64,000 nucleotides of DNA. Origin: Deltaproteobacteria bacterium (GTDB lineage Bacteria > Myxococcota_A > Polyangia > Polyangiales > Ga0077539). A program made the position numbers and the translations under genes. Below, in pieces: positions 27,586 to 35,424 of the stretch (position 1 is the first letter of the stretch; every line of letters starts with the position of its first letter). The notes beneath the pieces were generated by a model, which was not told the DNA's origin, searched no databases, and was given only the letters and a program-made list of their open reading frames with translations. The stretch covers positions 47,470-111,469 of the forward strand of contig JADJAE010000010.1 in NCBI GenBank assembly GCA_016704445.1, written 5' to 3'.

Positions 27586-28194
27586 CTACCTCACGGGTGG
27601 CTGTTCGACGACGCGCACGACCAGCCCCCAGAGCTGCCCCGAGCACCGATAGGCGTCGGCCACGACGTACCCCTCCGCGTCGATCGAGGGCGCGCCGGTG
27701 ATCGTGCAGACGCCGATGTCGTCGTCGAACATCACGTCCGCGTCGATCGCGCGGAACTCCAGGAAGGCCTCCGGCGGCACCACGCCGACGGCCACGGGGG
27801 CGCTCACCCAGGTCGGCGCGACGGTGTCCTGCGCGACGCCGGTGCCCCCCAGCGGCCGGCCGTTGAGGCTCACCGTCACGCGCACGTCCGGCGCCGCGTA
27901 GGCGCCGTTCATGAGCGACGCCACCTCGGGGGCCACGGCCGTGAGTGCCGACAGCCCGCCGGCGCTGGACATCAACCCGAGCATGGCGTGGCGCAGCGGG
28001 GGAGCGAGGCCCCGGACGGCGGCTCGCGCGACCGCGGGCGGCAGCGTACCCGTGCCGTCCCAGGGGCGGCCGTCGCTCTTGCCGGGGGCGATCAGGGCGG
28101 CCGTCACGAACACCTGCAGCGGGCCCGTGGGCCGTCGCGCGGAGGCGCCCGCGCACCCCAGCACCGCGCAGCAGAGCGCGAGCGCCGCTCCCAT
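27586..28194 (-). CDS. C2-domain-like lipoprotein (copy 1)
   Basis: This 202-residue lipoprotein (ALCCAVLGCAGA) has a mature part shaped like a calcium-binding C2 domain. Acidic loop 1 (SDGRPWDG), the strand APDVRVTVSLNGRPL, the turn QDTVAPTW corresponding to the C2 motif KNTLNPVW, and acidic loop 3 (IDADVMFDDDIG) are recognisable. A helical insertion of about 45 residues lies after loop 1. A close paralogue (over 80 percent identical by eye) lies at 35410-36024 in the opposite orientation. The ATG at 28194 gives a normal signal peptide; a GTG at 28281 overlapping the upstream gene would add 29 basic residues. Likely a calcium-dependent lipid or surface-binding protein. Confidence 0.7.
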   Translation of the reverse strand: MGAALALCCAVLGCAGASARRPTGPLQVFVTAALIAPGKSDGRPWDGTGTLPPAVARAAVRGLAPPLRHAMLGLMSSAGGLSALTAVAPEVASLMNGAYAAPDVRVTVSLNGRPLGGTGVAQDTVAPTWVSAPVAVGVVPPEAFLEFRAIDADVMFDDDIGVCTITGAPSIDAEGYVVADAYRCSGQLWGLVVRVVEQPPVR

Positions 28195-28277
28195 CGCCGG
28201 TCGGCACCGCAGCGAGCTGCGCGACCGCGGGCGCCAGCGGCAGCGGGTGAGCGCCTCGCGAACGGGCGCGGTCGCGC

Positions 28278-29180
28278 TCACGACGACGCCCGGCCTCCGA
28301 GGCGCTCGGCCAGCGGCTGGAGCGCGTCGTCCAAGAGCCGCTGACCCGTCACGCGAAGGTTCTCCGTCGTGACGCCCTTGCCGGCGAGCAGTCCGACGTC
28401 TACGGCGTGACGCGCCTGATCGAGCGCGAGCTCGTCATCGAGCAGCTCTCGAAGTCCGCTTCCGGCGGAGAGGCTCAGCGCGGATGACTCCTCCGGGAAC
28501 GTCTCTCGGAGCGCCTCTTCCCAGCTCGGGACCCACGCCTCCGTACCGCGGCGACCGGTGAGCCATGCCAGGGCCAGCACGCGCCCGAGATCCTTCGCGG
28601 ACCGCAGCAGCTTCCGGTTGCCGATTTCGCCGCTCATCTCCTTCGTGCCGACCCTCGGGTGAGCGAGCAGGTTCGCGAGGGCCAGCATCTCGGGCGCCGC
28701 GTAATGCAGGCCGCTCTCCGCCTGCTTCCAGTCGTGCCCGGCCAGGCCGAGGTAGCGGAAGCTCGGGAGGCAGTACCACCCGTCGGCCAACTCGAAGGGG
28801 ATCCACTTCACGGCCTCCTTCTGCCCGACGTCCGGGAAGGCCAGGAGCTCGACGAAGTACGCGTCCGTGCTGGGCGGGTTCAGGCGGACCGCCCGCAACT
28901 CCGTGACCGGCTCGGGCTGCGCTCTTGGACTGCAATCCTCCAAGCGTCTCCAGCCGTCCGAGAGCAGGCGGGTCGCGATGGCCTGGCACTCCTTCAAGGC
29001 GCCGGCCGGGTGGATCACGCAGTCGGCGTCCTTGGTGGCGATGCCGTCGCGGTGGATCACCTCGCGGAAGTGGTAGGCGGCCGCGAGGCTGCCGACCACG
29101 AGGACGTGGGGCTGGAGCTCGACGGGCAGATCGTGGGCGATCATCTCGAAGAGCAGCCTCGGGTCGAGTCGGTCAGACAT
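28278..29180 (-). CDS. Nucleotidyltransferase-fold protein (AbiEii-like toxin candidate)
   Basis: This 300-residue protein has an N-terminal nucleotidyltransferase signature: VLVVGSLAAAYHFREV gives the hG(S) motif, and TKDADCVIHP supplies the DxD metal-binding pair about 30 residues on. A region VELLAFPDVGQKEAVKW and a helical C-terminal half follow. It overlaps an HTH-containing gene by eight bases, in the order regulator then transferase. This is the order of type IV toxin-antitoxin pairs (AbiEi/AbiEii) and of other NTase defence pairs, but I cannot assign it to a named family. It sits at the edge of a recombinase-bearing block. Function is inferred. Confidence 0.65.
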   Translation of the reverse strand: MSDRLDPRLLFEMIAHDLPVELQPHVLVVGSLAAAYHFREVIHRDGIATKDADCVIHPAGALKECQAIATRLLSDGWRRLEDCSPRAQPEPVTELRAVRLNPPSTDAYFVELLAFPDVGQKEAVKWIPFELADGWYCLPSFRYLGLAGHDWKQAESGLHYAAPEMLALANLLAHPRVGTKEMSGEIGNRKLLRSAKDLGRVLALAWLTGRRGTEAWVPSWEEALRETFPEESSALSLSAGSGLRELLDDELALDQARHAVDVGLLAGKGVTTENLRVTGQRLLDDALQPLAERLGGRASS

Positions 29181-30390
29181 GGTCGTCTCTCTTGCGTCGC
29201 AGCACCTGCACGAAGTCGTCGGCCTGCTCGGTGAGCCGAAGGTCGTAGAGGTCCAACAGGACTTCCGCCGGGCTGGCCACCGGGTGGGGCTCCCGCGGCG
29301 ACGGCGGTTCGTCCGGCGCGCCGCGCCGGCGGTGGTGAACGACGAGGACCGGCGACCGCTCCTGGGGGGTCGCCGGGCGCAGCGCCGGATCGAGGCGGGC
29401 GACCCACGACGACGCGTCTTGTTCCAGCGTGGTCACGTCCACGCGCGGGAGGCCGTTCAGATCGAAGGCCGGCACGTAGTGCCGCGCGGCGACGACCCCG
29501 CCGACCGCGACGGACGCCGGCGCCTTCGCGCGGACTCGCCGGAGGAGGTCCTCCGGGTCCGGGCGATGCCCCGAGCCATCGACGTAGCGCACCGTGCCGC
29601 GGAGGTGGTCCGCCAGCACGAGGATCTCGCCCAGGGAGCCGCGCGGCAGCGCGCGGAGGCCCGCCCGGCGCGCGCTGGTCCGGCTCACCTCGTTGCGCTC
29701 TTCCAGGTGCCGTACCGTCGCCGCGACGGTCGGGGTGCTGCACCGCGAACGGCGGGCGATCTCGCTCATCAGGAGCGGGGCCTCGCGCCCGAGCCACGCG
29801 TCGAGGAGGACCATCCACACGTCGAACGCCTTCTCCGTCCACGTCATCGTCTGGAGCGCGCGGCGCCGGGTCCGGGCGTCCGGGTCGAGGGAGGCCCGCG
29901 CGCAATGCGCCAACCACCCCAGCTCCTCGTCGTTCTGGGGGACCGTCGCCACGCCCTCGACCGCGACGGCGACGAACGCCAAGCGTGGTGGCAGGTCGGG
30001 GTGCAACGCACCCAGCACGCGCTCCCACTCCTCCTGGATCCTGCCCAGGCTGATGCGCCCGACGTAGGCCACCAGGATCGCCCTCCTGAGCCCGGGTCCC
30101 AGTGGCGTCTCCCAGAGTCCGGGTCGGGGTAGGAGTTGCAGGGCGAGCTGAATCGCGGCGGCGTGGAGGTCGCGAACGCCGTGAAGGGCAAACTTGAGCA
30201 CCAGGGCTTGCTGCCCGTCGCGGCTGAGGAAGTCGTAGCCCTCGTCCCGCCCCCCCCGGAAGGGCCTGTAGGGGCCGGAGACTGCCGCGGTGAAGGCGTC
30301 GAGCCGAACGCTGAGGGCATGGCGTTGATCGAGGGGATGGCTAGGGCCCACAGCGCGATGGAAAGTAGCAACTACGGTCGCAAGTCGCAA
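29173..30390 (-). CDS. Winged-HTH partner of NTase (antitoxin/regulator candidate)
   Basis: This protein of up to 405 residues has a helix-turn-helix in its middle (MSEIARRSRCSTPTVAATVRHLEER). Other blocks resemble a second degenerate NTase-like or antitoxin domain (VAVGGVVAARHYVPAFDLNG). The frame is open from a TTG at 30390, which lies inside an inverted repeat and has only aagg nearby; a GTG at 30351 would give 392 residues. The NTase gene starts eight bases before its stop, so the two are made together. An HTH protein upstream of an NTase suggests that it represses the pair through the dyad at its own start. Confidence 0.6.
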   Translation of the reverse strand: MRLATVVATFHRAVGPSHPLDQRHALSVRLDAFTAAVSGPYRPFRGGRDEGYDFLSRDGQQALVLKFALHGVRDLHAAAIQLALQLLPRPGLWETPLGPGLRRAILVAYVGRISLGRIQEEWERVLGALHPDLPPRLAFVAVAVEGVATVPQNDEELGWLAHCARASLDPDARTRRRALQTMTWTEKAFDVWMVLLDAWLGREAPLLMSEIARRSRCSTPTVAATVRHLEERNEVSRTSARRAGLRALPRGSLGEILVLADHLRGTVRYVDGSGHRPDPEDLLRRVRAKAPASVAVGGVVAARHYVPAFDLNGLPRVDVTTLEQDASSWVARLDPALRPATPQERSPVLVVHHRRRGAPDEPPSPREPHPVASPAEVLLDLYDLRLTEQADDFVQVLRRKRDDHV

Positions 30391-30409
30391 CTACCTTTCA
30401 AGTTGCGAC
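30384..30409. promoter_or_regulatory. Inverted repeat at the start of the HTH/NTase operon
   Basis: gtcgcaact and agttgcgac form a perfect 9-bp dyad with an 8-base spacer. A related gcaacta element repeats just to the left (30368-30374). Its position over the start of the HTH gene fits an autoregulatory operator. It could alternatively be a recombination site for the serine recombinase that starts 100 bases away. Confidence 0.45.
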
Positions 30410-30451
30410 CTCCTGTTGTTTCGGGGCACGCCCCTTCCAGTCTCGCGACAG

Positions 30452-30481
30452 GCGAAACTGAAACGCTCCTTTCGGTTTCGC
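30452..30481. repeat. Imperfect inverted repeat upstream of serine recombinase
   Basis: gcgaaactg and cggtttcgc pair with one mismatch across a 12-base spacer, 31 bases before the recombinase start. Together with the dyad at 30384-30409 it could form part of a res- or att-like site or an operator. There is no experimental parallel known to me. Confidence 0.35.
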
Positions 30482-30512
30482 TCCACCCCCTTCCCGGCGT
30501 ACTGTCCGGGGC

Positions 30513-31637
30513 GTGGACACCTCCCCCAAGCGTGGCGGCCGCCCCCGGGGTAGCCGCTCCAAGGCCCGGCCGGTCGGCGCCCCCGCCCCCCACGGCCGGG
30601 CGCGCACCCGGGTGGTGGGGTACGTCCGCGTGAGCACTGAGCGCCAGGCCGACGAGGGGGTCTCCCTCGACGCCCAGCGCGCGAAGCTCCGCGCCCACTG
30701 CGCCGCCCTCGACCTCGACCTCGTGGCCGTCGAGGCCGACGAGGGTGCGAGTGCGAAGTCGCTCGACCGCCCCGCCCTGCAGCGCGCGCTGGCGATGCTC
30801 CGCGACCGCCGGGCCGACGCGCTCCTGGTGCCCAAGCTCGACCGCCTTACCCGCCGCGTGGTGGACCTGGGGCACCTCATCGAGACCTACTTCGCCGAGG
30901 GGCGCTGGGCGCTGGTGTCCGTGGCTGACCAGATCGACACCCGCACCGCCGCCGGCCGCATGACCCTCTTCATCCTGATGAGCGTGGCCCAGTGGGAGCG
31001 GGAGGCGATCGGCGAGCGCACCGCCGACGCCCTGGCCCACCTGAAGGCCGAGGGCGTGCCCCTCGGTCGGCCGGCGCTGGGGTGGCGGCACACCCCGGCG
31101 ACCGACCCCGCCACGGGTCGTCGCGTGCTCGCCGCCGTGGAGGGAGAACAGGGGACCGTCGCGCGCATCGGAGCGCTGCGGGCGGCGGGGCATTCCTACG
31201 CGGCCATCGCTCGCCAGCTCGCCGCCGAGGGGCACCCCTCCCAGCGCGGGGGGCGGTGGCTGGCCAACACGGTGCGACGGGTGTGGCTGCGCGGCGGAGC
31301 GGAGCTGCTAGGGGCGGCAGTTGGGTCGGTTGAGGCCAGGGCAGGGACACCCACCGGGTATGGAAAGAGGGAAGGACGTCAAGAAGGCGTTCCTTCTGGG
31401 GGCCGGGAGGGGCCCGGGGGCGGGCCGGGAGGCGGCGGGGGCGAGACCGGGGGGGGGGGGGGGGCGTCGGGCGCGGCCACTGTGGGGGGAGGTGGGGCCC
31501 CCCACGGGGGGAGTGGGGCCGGGGCGCTGGCCGGGGCGAGGTCGCCTGCGGGTGCCCGGGACTGGTGGGGGTCGGGGGGGACCGGGGGGGGGGGCCACCT
31601 TCCGCTCGGGCGCCGGCGCCCCGCGGAAGTCGCTTGA
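30513..31637 (+). CDS. Serine site-specific recombinase with Gly-rich C-terminal tail
   Basis: The first 265 residues or so are a resolvase/invertase-family recombinase. The nucleophile Ser41 lies in YVRVSTERQADEGVSLDAQ, the arginine-bearing helix is PKLDRLTRRVVDLGHLI, and the long helix is MTLFILMSVAQWEREAIGERTADAL. A recombinase-type DNA-binding part follows (LRAAGHSYAAIARQLAAEGHPS and ANTVRRVW). After about residue 275 the frame runs through about 100 Gly/Pro/Ala codons encoded by long G runs (16 G at 31449-31464, 11 G near 31583), which are unlikely to be a folded domain. The tail may be spurious or may vary in length. The start is a GTG with a weak SD. Confidence 0.85.
   Translation: MDTSPKRGGRPRGSRSKARPVGAPAPHGRARTRVVGYVRVSTERQADEGVSLDAQRAKLRAHCAALDLDLVAVEADEGASAKSLDRPALQRALAMLRDRRADALLVPKLDRLTRRVVDLGHLIETYFAEGRWALVSVADQIDTRTAAGRMTLFILMSVAQWEREAIGERTADALAHLKAEGVPLGRPALGWRHTPATDPATGRRVLAAVEGEQGTVARIGALRAAGHSYAAIARQLAAEGHPSQRGGRWLANTVRRVWLRGGAELLGAAVGSVEARAGTPTGYGKREGRQEGVPSGGREGPGGGPGGGGGETGGGGGASGAATVGGGGAPHGGSGAGALAGARSPAGARDWWGSGGTGGGGHLPLGRRRPAEVA
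31449..31464 (+). repeat. Sixteen-base G homopolymer
   Basis: This is an uninterrupted run of 16 guanines inside the 3' part of the recombinase reading frame, in a 250-base stretch of other G runs (7 and 11 G near 31575-31594). Such tracts slip in replication and can form G-quadruplexes. The exact length is also uncertain in any assembly. Confidence 0.9.
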
Positions 31638-31655
31638 CGCCTGGCGCGGTTTGTC

Positions 31656-32243
31656 ATGGTCTTCATTCACCGTGACGGGAGGCTGTGGCACGCGTTCACT
31701 CCGGCGGCCTACGTTGCCTGGAGCACGCCGGCCCTGCTCGGCACCACCGACGGGGTCACGAGGCACTTCCGCTACCTGGGCGGTACCGTGTTCGACTACA
31801 CTCCCCCTCCGGGTCACCCGGGGGCCCCGACGGGTAGGTACGGCTGGGTGTTCGCTGCTACAGCGGACTATCGCGCAGACGGCGTCCTCACGCCGATCAT
31901 GCAGGTGCCCTTGCAATACAACCCTATCGCGGGTCAGTACGTACTCGGGGTTCCCGACCTGCCGGTACCGGGCGCGTCGGCGTTGACCTTCGACACTGTC
32001 CGGGCGTTCGATGTCGGAGAATCGGTGGACTCGAATACGCAATTGCTGGCCTTCCTTCGGCCTACACTTTCTCCTTGGCAGCAGCGCCTCGTCGTGGCCC
32101 GTCGCACGAGCGCCTCGGGCCCCTTCGGCACACCCGTACAGATGCCATGGTATCACTCAGGTGTGATCTCCGGTAGCGTCGCCGTCTCATCGATGGCCGA
32201 CTCCAGCGGCGAGTTCGTGATTGGGGTTGGAGGTGAGCCGTGA
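31656..32243 (+). CDS. Beta-propeller-like protein fragment, hypothetical
   Basis: This 195-residue frame has lower GC and more varied codon use than its neighbours. It ends with a pattern common in Polyangia surface propellers (VVARRTSASGPFGTPVQMPW, IGVGGEP). There is no signal peptide and it begins abruptly after the G-rich tail of the recombinase, so it may be the C-terminal part of a longer lipoprotein truncated by the element. It is coupled to the following RCC1-like gene, whose GTG overlaps its stop. Function unknown. Confidence 0.5.
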   Translation: MVFIHRDGRLWHAFTPAAYVAWSTPALLGTTDGVTRHFRYLGGTVFDYTPPPGHPGAPTGRYGWVFAATADYRADGVLTPIMQVPLQYNPIAGQYVLGVPDLPVPGASALTFDTVRAFDVGESVDSNTQLLAFLRPTLSPWQQRLVVARRTSASGPFGTPVQMPWYHSGVISGSVAVSSMADSSGEFVIGVGGEP

Positions 32244-33439
32244 AATTCCTGCGATTGGCTACTGCGTTTGTTCTTCTGGCGGGCTGCGAACGGGTCGTCT
32301 CCCCTACGCCGTCGAGGGATAGCGGGCTCTCCCAGGACGTCGTCCCGGAAGTGGACAGCGAGGTCCCAGCGGACCGTGCGATTCCGGCCGACGCGGGCCT
32401 GGTCGCGCTCGCGAGACGGCTGTCGGCCGGCCTGTCGCATGTGTGTGTGCTCCGTGACGGCCGCGTAACGTGCGCCGGCGGCATCGTGGCGGGCGCGATG
32501 GGTTTCGATCCTGAGGGACGGCCGAGACCCGTCCAGGTCCCCGGAATGGTCGTGAGCATTTCGAGTTTCCAGAACTCCGCTTGCGCGCTCTCCCAAACGG
32601 GAGACGTCTACTGCTGGGGCAACAACTTCCTTGGGCTCGGCGCCGGAGTTACCGAGGTCGCACAGCCTTCGGTCGCGACGTTGTCGGAGGCCTCGTTCCT
32701 TTCGGGGGCCATCGGGCACTGCGCGCTCCGGGGCGACGGTGCTTTCTGTTGGGGGGAAGTGCCCGTGCCTGGCCCGACATTGGCCGACCGGCCGCAGCGC
32801 CTCGACGTGGAAGGCGACACGGTCATGCTTGCCGCGGGCTTCCGGTTCTATTGTGTGCTCGGCGCAGATCATCGCGTCCGGTGTCGCGGCGTAAACGATC
32901 ACGGGCAGTCCGGGAGGGCGCCCTCTCCCGAGGCCGTGCCGCTCACGGAAGTCCAGGGACTCCAGGACGCCGTGGAGGTCCGATCGGGAGGCGCGGCCTC
33001 ATGTGCCCGCCGGGTCTCTGGAAGGGTGGCTTGTTGGGGTTCCAATCAGTTCGGCACACTTGGCACTAGACGCGAAAGGGATCAGTTCGTCGCGGCCAAT
33101 ATGCCAGGCCTGGAAAACGTGATCCAAATTGCTGTCAGTGGTGCGAACGCCTGCGCGGTGACGCAGGACGGTGCGGTGTGGTGCTGGGGCACCCGGCAGG
33201 CCGGGCTTATGGGTGATGGTGTGCGGGTGGCTGACGATCAGAGCCCGGACTTCGTCCAGAGTACCCCGATTCGGGTTCCCGAGGTCGCAGACGCGGTTGA
33301 GACCGCGGTCGGTACCGAGGTCGCGTGCGCGCTTCGCCGGGATCAGTCGGTGTGGTGCTGGGGCAGGAACAACCATTCCTCACTTCCGTGGCCGAACGGC
33401 ACGGTGTCTCGACCAGTACGTGTGGTTGCGGCTCCATGA
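32240..33439 (+). CDS. RCC1-repeat lipoprotein
   Basis: This 399-residue lipoprotein (FVLLAGCERV, Cys at 16) has a short Asp/Val/Pro linker and at least five RCC1-type repeats. Each contains the recurring C-x-L, then W-G-x-N pattern: VCVLRDGRVTCAGG, ACALSQTGDVYCWGNN, HCALRGDGAFCWGE, ACAVTQDGAVWCWG and ACALRRDQSVWCWGRN. These form a seven-bladed propeller used for binding and are very common in Polyangiales surface lipoproteins. The GTG start overlaps the preceding stop. Codon use is less GC-biased than the copper island, consistent with acquisition. Confidence 0.85.
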   Translation: MKFLRLATAFVLLAGCERVVSPTPSRDSGLSQDVVPEVDSEVPADRAIPADAGLVALARRLSAGLSHVCVLRDGRVTCAGGIVAGAMGFDPEGRPRPVQVPGMVVSISSFQNSACALSQTGDVYCWGNNFLGLGAGVTEVAQPSVATLSEASFLSGAIGHCALRGDGAFCWGEVPVPGPTLADRPQRLDVEGDTVMLAAGFRFYCVLGADHRVRCRGVNDHGQSGRAPSPEAVPLTEVQGLQDAVEVRSGGAASCARRVSGRVACWGSNQFGTLGTRRERDQFVAANMPGLENVIQIAVSGANACAVTQDGAVWCWGTRQAGLMGDGVRVADDQSPDFVQSTPIRVPEVADAVETAVGTEVACALRRDQSVWCWGRNNHSSLPWPNGTVSRPVRVVAAP

Positions 33440-33514
33440 CGCGATGTCAGCACGGCGTTGGTATCGGTGCATTCACCCGCTGATGCACACGCGAGCTAGT
33501 TGAATCCAAGCCCC

Positions 33515-34489
33515 ATGACCCTCCCTGACCTCCTCCGGGCCACGAACACCAACTCGACCCTCGACCGCCCCGCCCTGCTGGAAGCCGCACGGAACTACGT
33601 CGAGGCGGCCAAGGCTCCCAACACCCGCCGCGCATATCGGACCCAGTGGAAGACCTTCGCTGCTTGGTGCGCGCGCTACGGGCGGGAGTCCCTGCCGGCC
33701 GCCCCGGCCACGCTCGCGCTCTTCCTCACTGACCGCGCCCAGGGCGGGCTCAAGGTCGCCTCGCTAGCTCTGGGGCTTTCGGCCATCCGCGCGGCGCACT
33801 TCGACGCCGGGCTCGCCGACCCAGCCGCCAACCCCGAGGTCCGTACCGTCTGGGAGGGCATCCGTCGCACCCATGGCGCGGCCCAACGCTGCGCCGCTCC
33901 GCTCACCGGCGACGCCGTCCGGGCCGTGGTCGCGGCCCTGCCTCTTGGGACGTTGAGGAGCGCCCGGGACCGCGCCCTGGTCCTGGTGGGGTTCGGCGGC
34001 GCGTTCCGTCGGTCCGAGCTCGTGGCCCTCAACGTCGAGGACCTCGCTTTCGATCCTGCGCGCGGCGTCGTCGTGCGCGTGCGGCGCTCGAAGACCGACC
34101 AGACCGCCGAGGGGGCCGACGTGGCCATCCCCTTTGGCTCGCAGCCCGAGGTCTGCGCCGTCCGCGCGCTGGAGGCGTGGCGAGCGGCTTCATGTGTGGA
34201 GGAGGGCGCCCTCTTCCGCGCGGTCGATCGACACGGTCGGGTCGGCGGTCGGCTCGACGGGAGAGATGTCGCTCGCACGCTCAAGGAGCTGGCGGCGCGG
34301 GCCGGCCTCGCGCCGGCGCTGGTGTCGGGGCACTCGCTGCGCGCGGGGCTTGCGACTACCGCCGCCCTGGCGGGGCGGAGCGACCGCGCGATCATGGCCC
34401 AGGGCCGGTGGAAGTCGCGCACGATGGTGGACCGCTACGTCCGCACCGCCGATGCCTGGCGAGACAACGCCTCGGCTGGGCTGCTGTAG
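33515..34489 (+). CDS. Tyrosine recombinase/integrase
   Basis: This 324-residue site-specific recombinase has an N-terminal SAM-like core-binding domain (NTRRAYRTQWKTFAAWCARYG) and a C-terminal catalytic domain. Catalytic residues visible are Arg in GAFRRSELVAL, Lys in RRSKTDQTAEG, His and Arg in SGHSLRAGLAT, Trp in QGRWKSRTM (in place of the second His) and Tyr in MVDRYVR. The ATG at 33515 is preferred over a TTG at 33500. It stands at the right edge of the low-GC segment that starts at the serine recombinase, so one or both enzymes probably moved the block. No tRNA or clear att duplication is seen next to it. Confidence 0.9.
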   Translation: MTLPDLLRATNTNSTLDRPALLEAARNYVEAAKAPNTRRAYRTQWKTFAAWCARYGRESLPAAPATLALFLTDRAQGGLKVASLALGLSAIRAAHFDAGLADPAANPEVRTVWEGIRRTHGAAQRCAAPLTGDAVRAVVAALPLGTLRSARDRALVLVGFGGAFRRSELVALNVEDLAFDPARGVVVRVRRSKTDQTAEGADVAIPFGSQPEVCAVRALEAWRAASCVEEGALFRAVDRHGRVGGRLDGRDVARTLKELAARAGLAPALVSGHSLRAGLATTAALAGRSDRAIMAQGRWKSRTMVDRYVRTADAWRDNASAGLL

Positions 34490-34663
34490 CGGCGACAACT
34501 GCGGTTCGATGCCGAAGTAGGCCGCGGGTGGGTCGTGGTCTGCCCCGAGTGAGGATCCGGCGATGGACAGCCCTACCCATGAGCACGACGCAAAAGCAGC
34601 CTCTCCCTTCGATTGCTCCCTACTTGGCTATAAACCAGTAATCAGACTTGGTATCCTATCGAT

Positions 34664-34894
34664 ATGAAAATAACTTCATATCAAGCAATTCCAGCATTCT
34701 TCGCGTTGTTCTTTCATTACCTAGTCGCCATCGTGGCCGTTGTGCTACCCGTTGCGGCGGTTGCCTATATCTGCCTTGCCATCTTCCACGTCCCGCTGCT
34801 GTCAACGGCAGCCTTTTTGGCCATGGTGGTGTCCTTCTGGTGGATCGTTGACCGCGTCCGTGGCGGCTGGCCCCTTAAGCCACAGGGGAGTTGA
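34664..34894 (+). CDS. Small two-helix membrane protein, hypothetical
   Basis: This 76-residue protein has two hydrophobic helices (about residues 10-40 and 44-64, FWWIVDRVRGGWPLKP at the end). Its 5' half is AT-rich (atgaaaataacttcatatcaagc) in sharp contrast to the window, so it is probably recently acquired. No SD is evident. The single-gene context downstream of the integrase suggests element cargo. No function is proposed. Confidence 0.5.
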   Translation: MKITSYQAIPAFFALFFHYLVAIVAVVLPVAAVAYICLAIFHVPLLSTAAFLAMVVSFWWIVDRVRGGWPLKPQGS

Positions 34895-34949
34895 TCGCAC
34901 TCCAGTTCGGGCGATCGCGGCGTGGTTATGGCCTCGTGGGATGGCGTTG

Positions 34950-35110
34950 GAGCCCTTACACCAACAGCGCGTGCTGGAGAACCTCGCTGAACAGTGCGGC
35001 GCGGCGGGTGCTGCCCCACCGGGAGCAGCAGGTAGATCCCGATCACCCGCCAGCTCCATGTAGGTAGGACACGCACGACGCGGCCGACGGCGAGGTCCTC
35101 GCGCAGCAGG
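34950..35110 (-). pseudogene. LysR-type regulator C-terminal remnant
   Basis: Read on the minus strand this stretch gives LLREDLAVGRVVRVLPTW followed by GIYLLLPVGQHPPRR. This is the recognisable end of a LysR substrate-binding domain (DLAxGxLVxVLPxW, then YLxYPxxxHxPxxxRxF). No N-terminal HTH or remainder of the gene is present. It is a truncated relic in a 515-base stretch (34895-35409) that otherwise holds only a repeat shared with 51.4 kb. Confidence 0.6.
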
Positions 35111-35298
35111 TGGCTGTACGATGGGGCGCTCCGCACACAGGTCGAGGCCACCCGCCCTGACGGCACCCACGTCCGGCTTCTGCTGGATCCCCCGCCGACG
35201 CGGCCGCAGTAGCGGCGAGGGTGGGGTTCCCCCAGAAGTGGAGGAAGGCTCCGCCCCCGTGCCCTGCCCGGTTCCCCTCCCCGCGCGCCTGCGGGCCG

Positions 35299-35424
35299 TC
35301 ACACGGTTGTAGGCGCGCACCTCCCCATCGCTCAAGACCCCTCGGCCCCGACACCAACGGGTTGCGTGGGGCCGCTCGCAGGGCGACCCTCGCGGCCGTG
35401 GGAGGGGTCATGCGACGGACAGCC
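35299..35424 (+). repeat. DNA repeat A, copy 1 (upstream of C2 lipoprotein)
   Basis: About 125 bases ending in the first codons of the C2-lipoprotein gene recur at 51424-51547 with over 90 percent identity (shared blocks include ccatcgctcaagaccc and aacgggttgcgtggggccgc). Because it contains the SD and ATG of the C2 gene, the second copy is a severed 5' end of that gene. Confidence 0.85.

Noticed and set aside
30513..31637. Gly-rich tail of the serine recombinase as a functional collagen-like or RNA-binding domain
   Set aside because: The tail comes from simple G runs without periodicity in the protein, and recombinase homology stops before it.
34490..34660. tRNA gene or attachment site next to the tyrosine recombinase
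   Set aside because: No cloverleaf, T-loop consensus or direct repeat could be found in this stretch.
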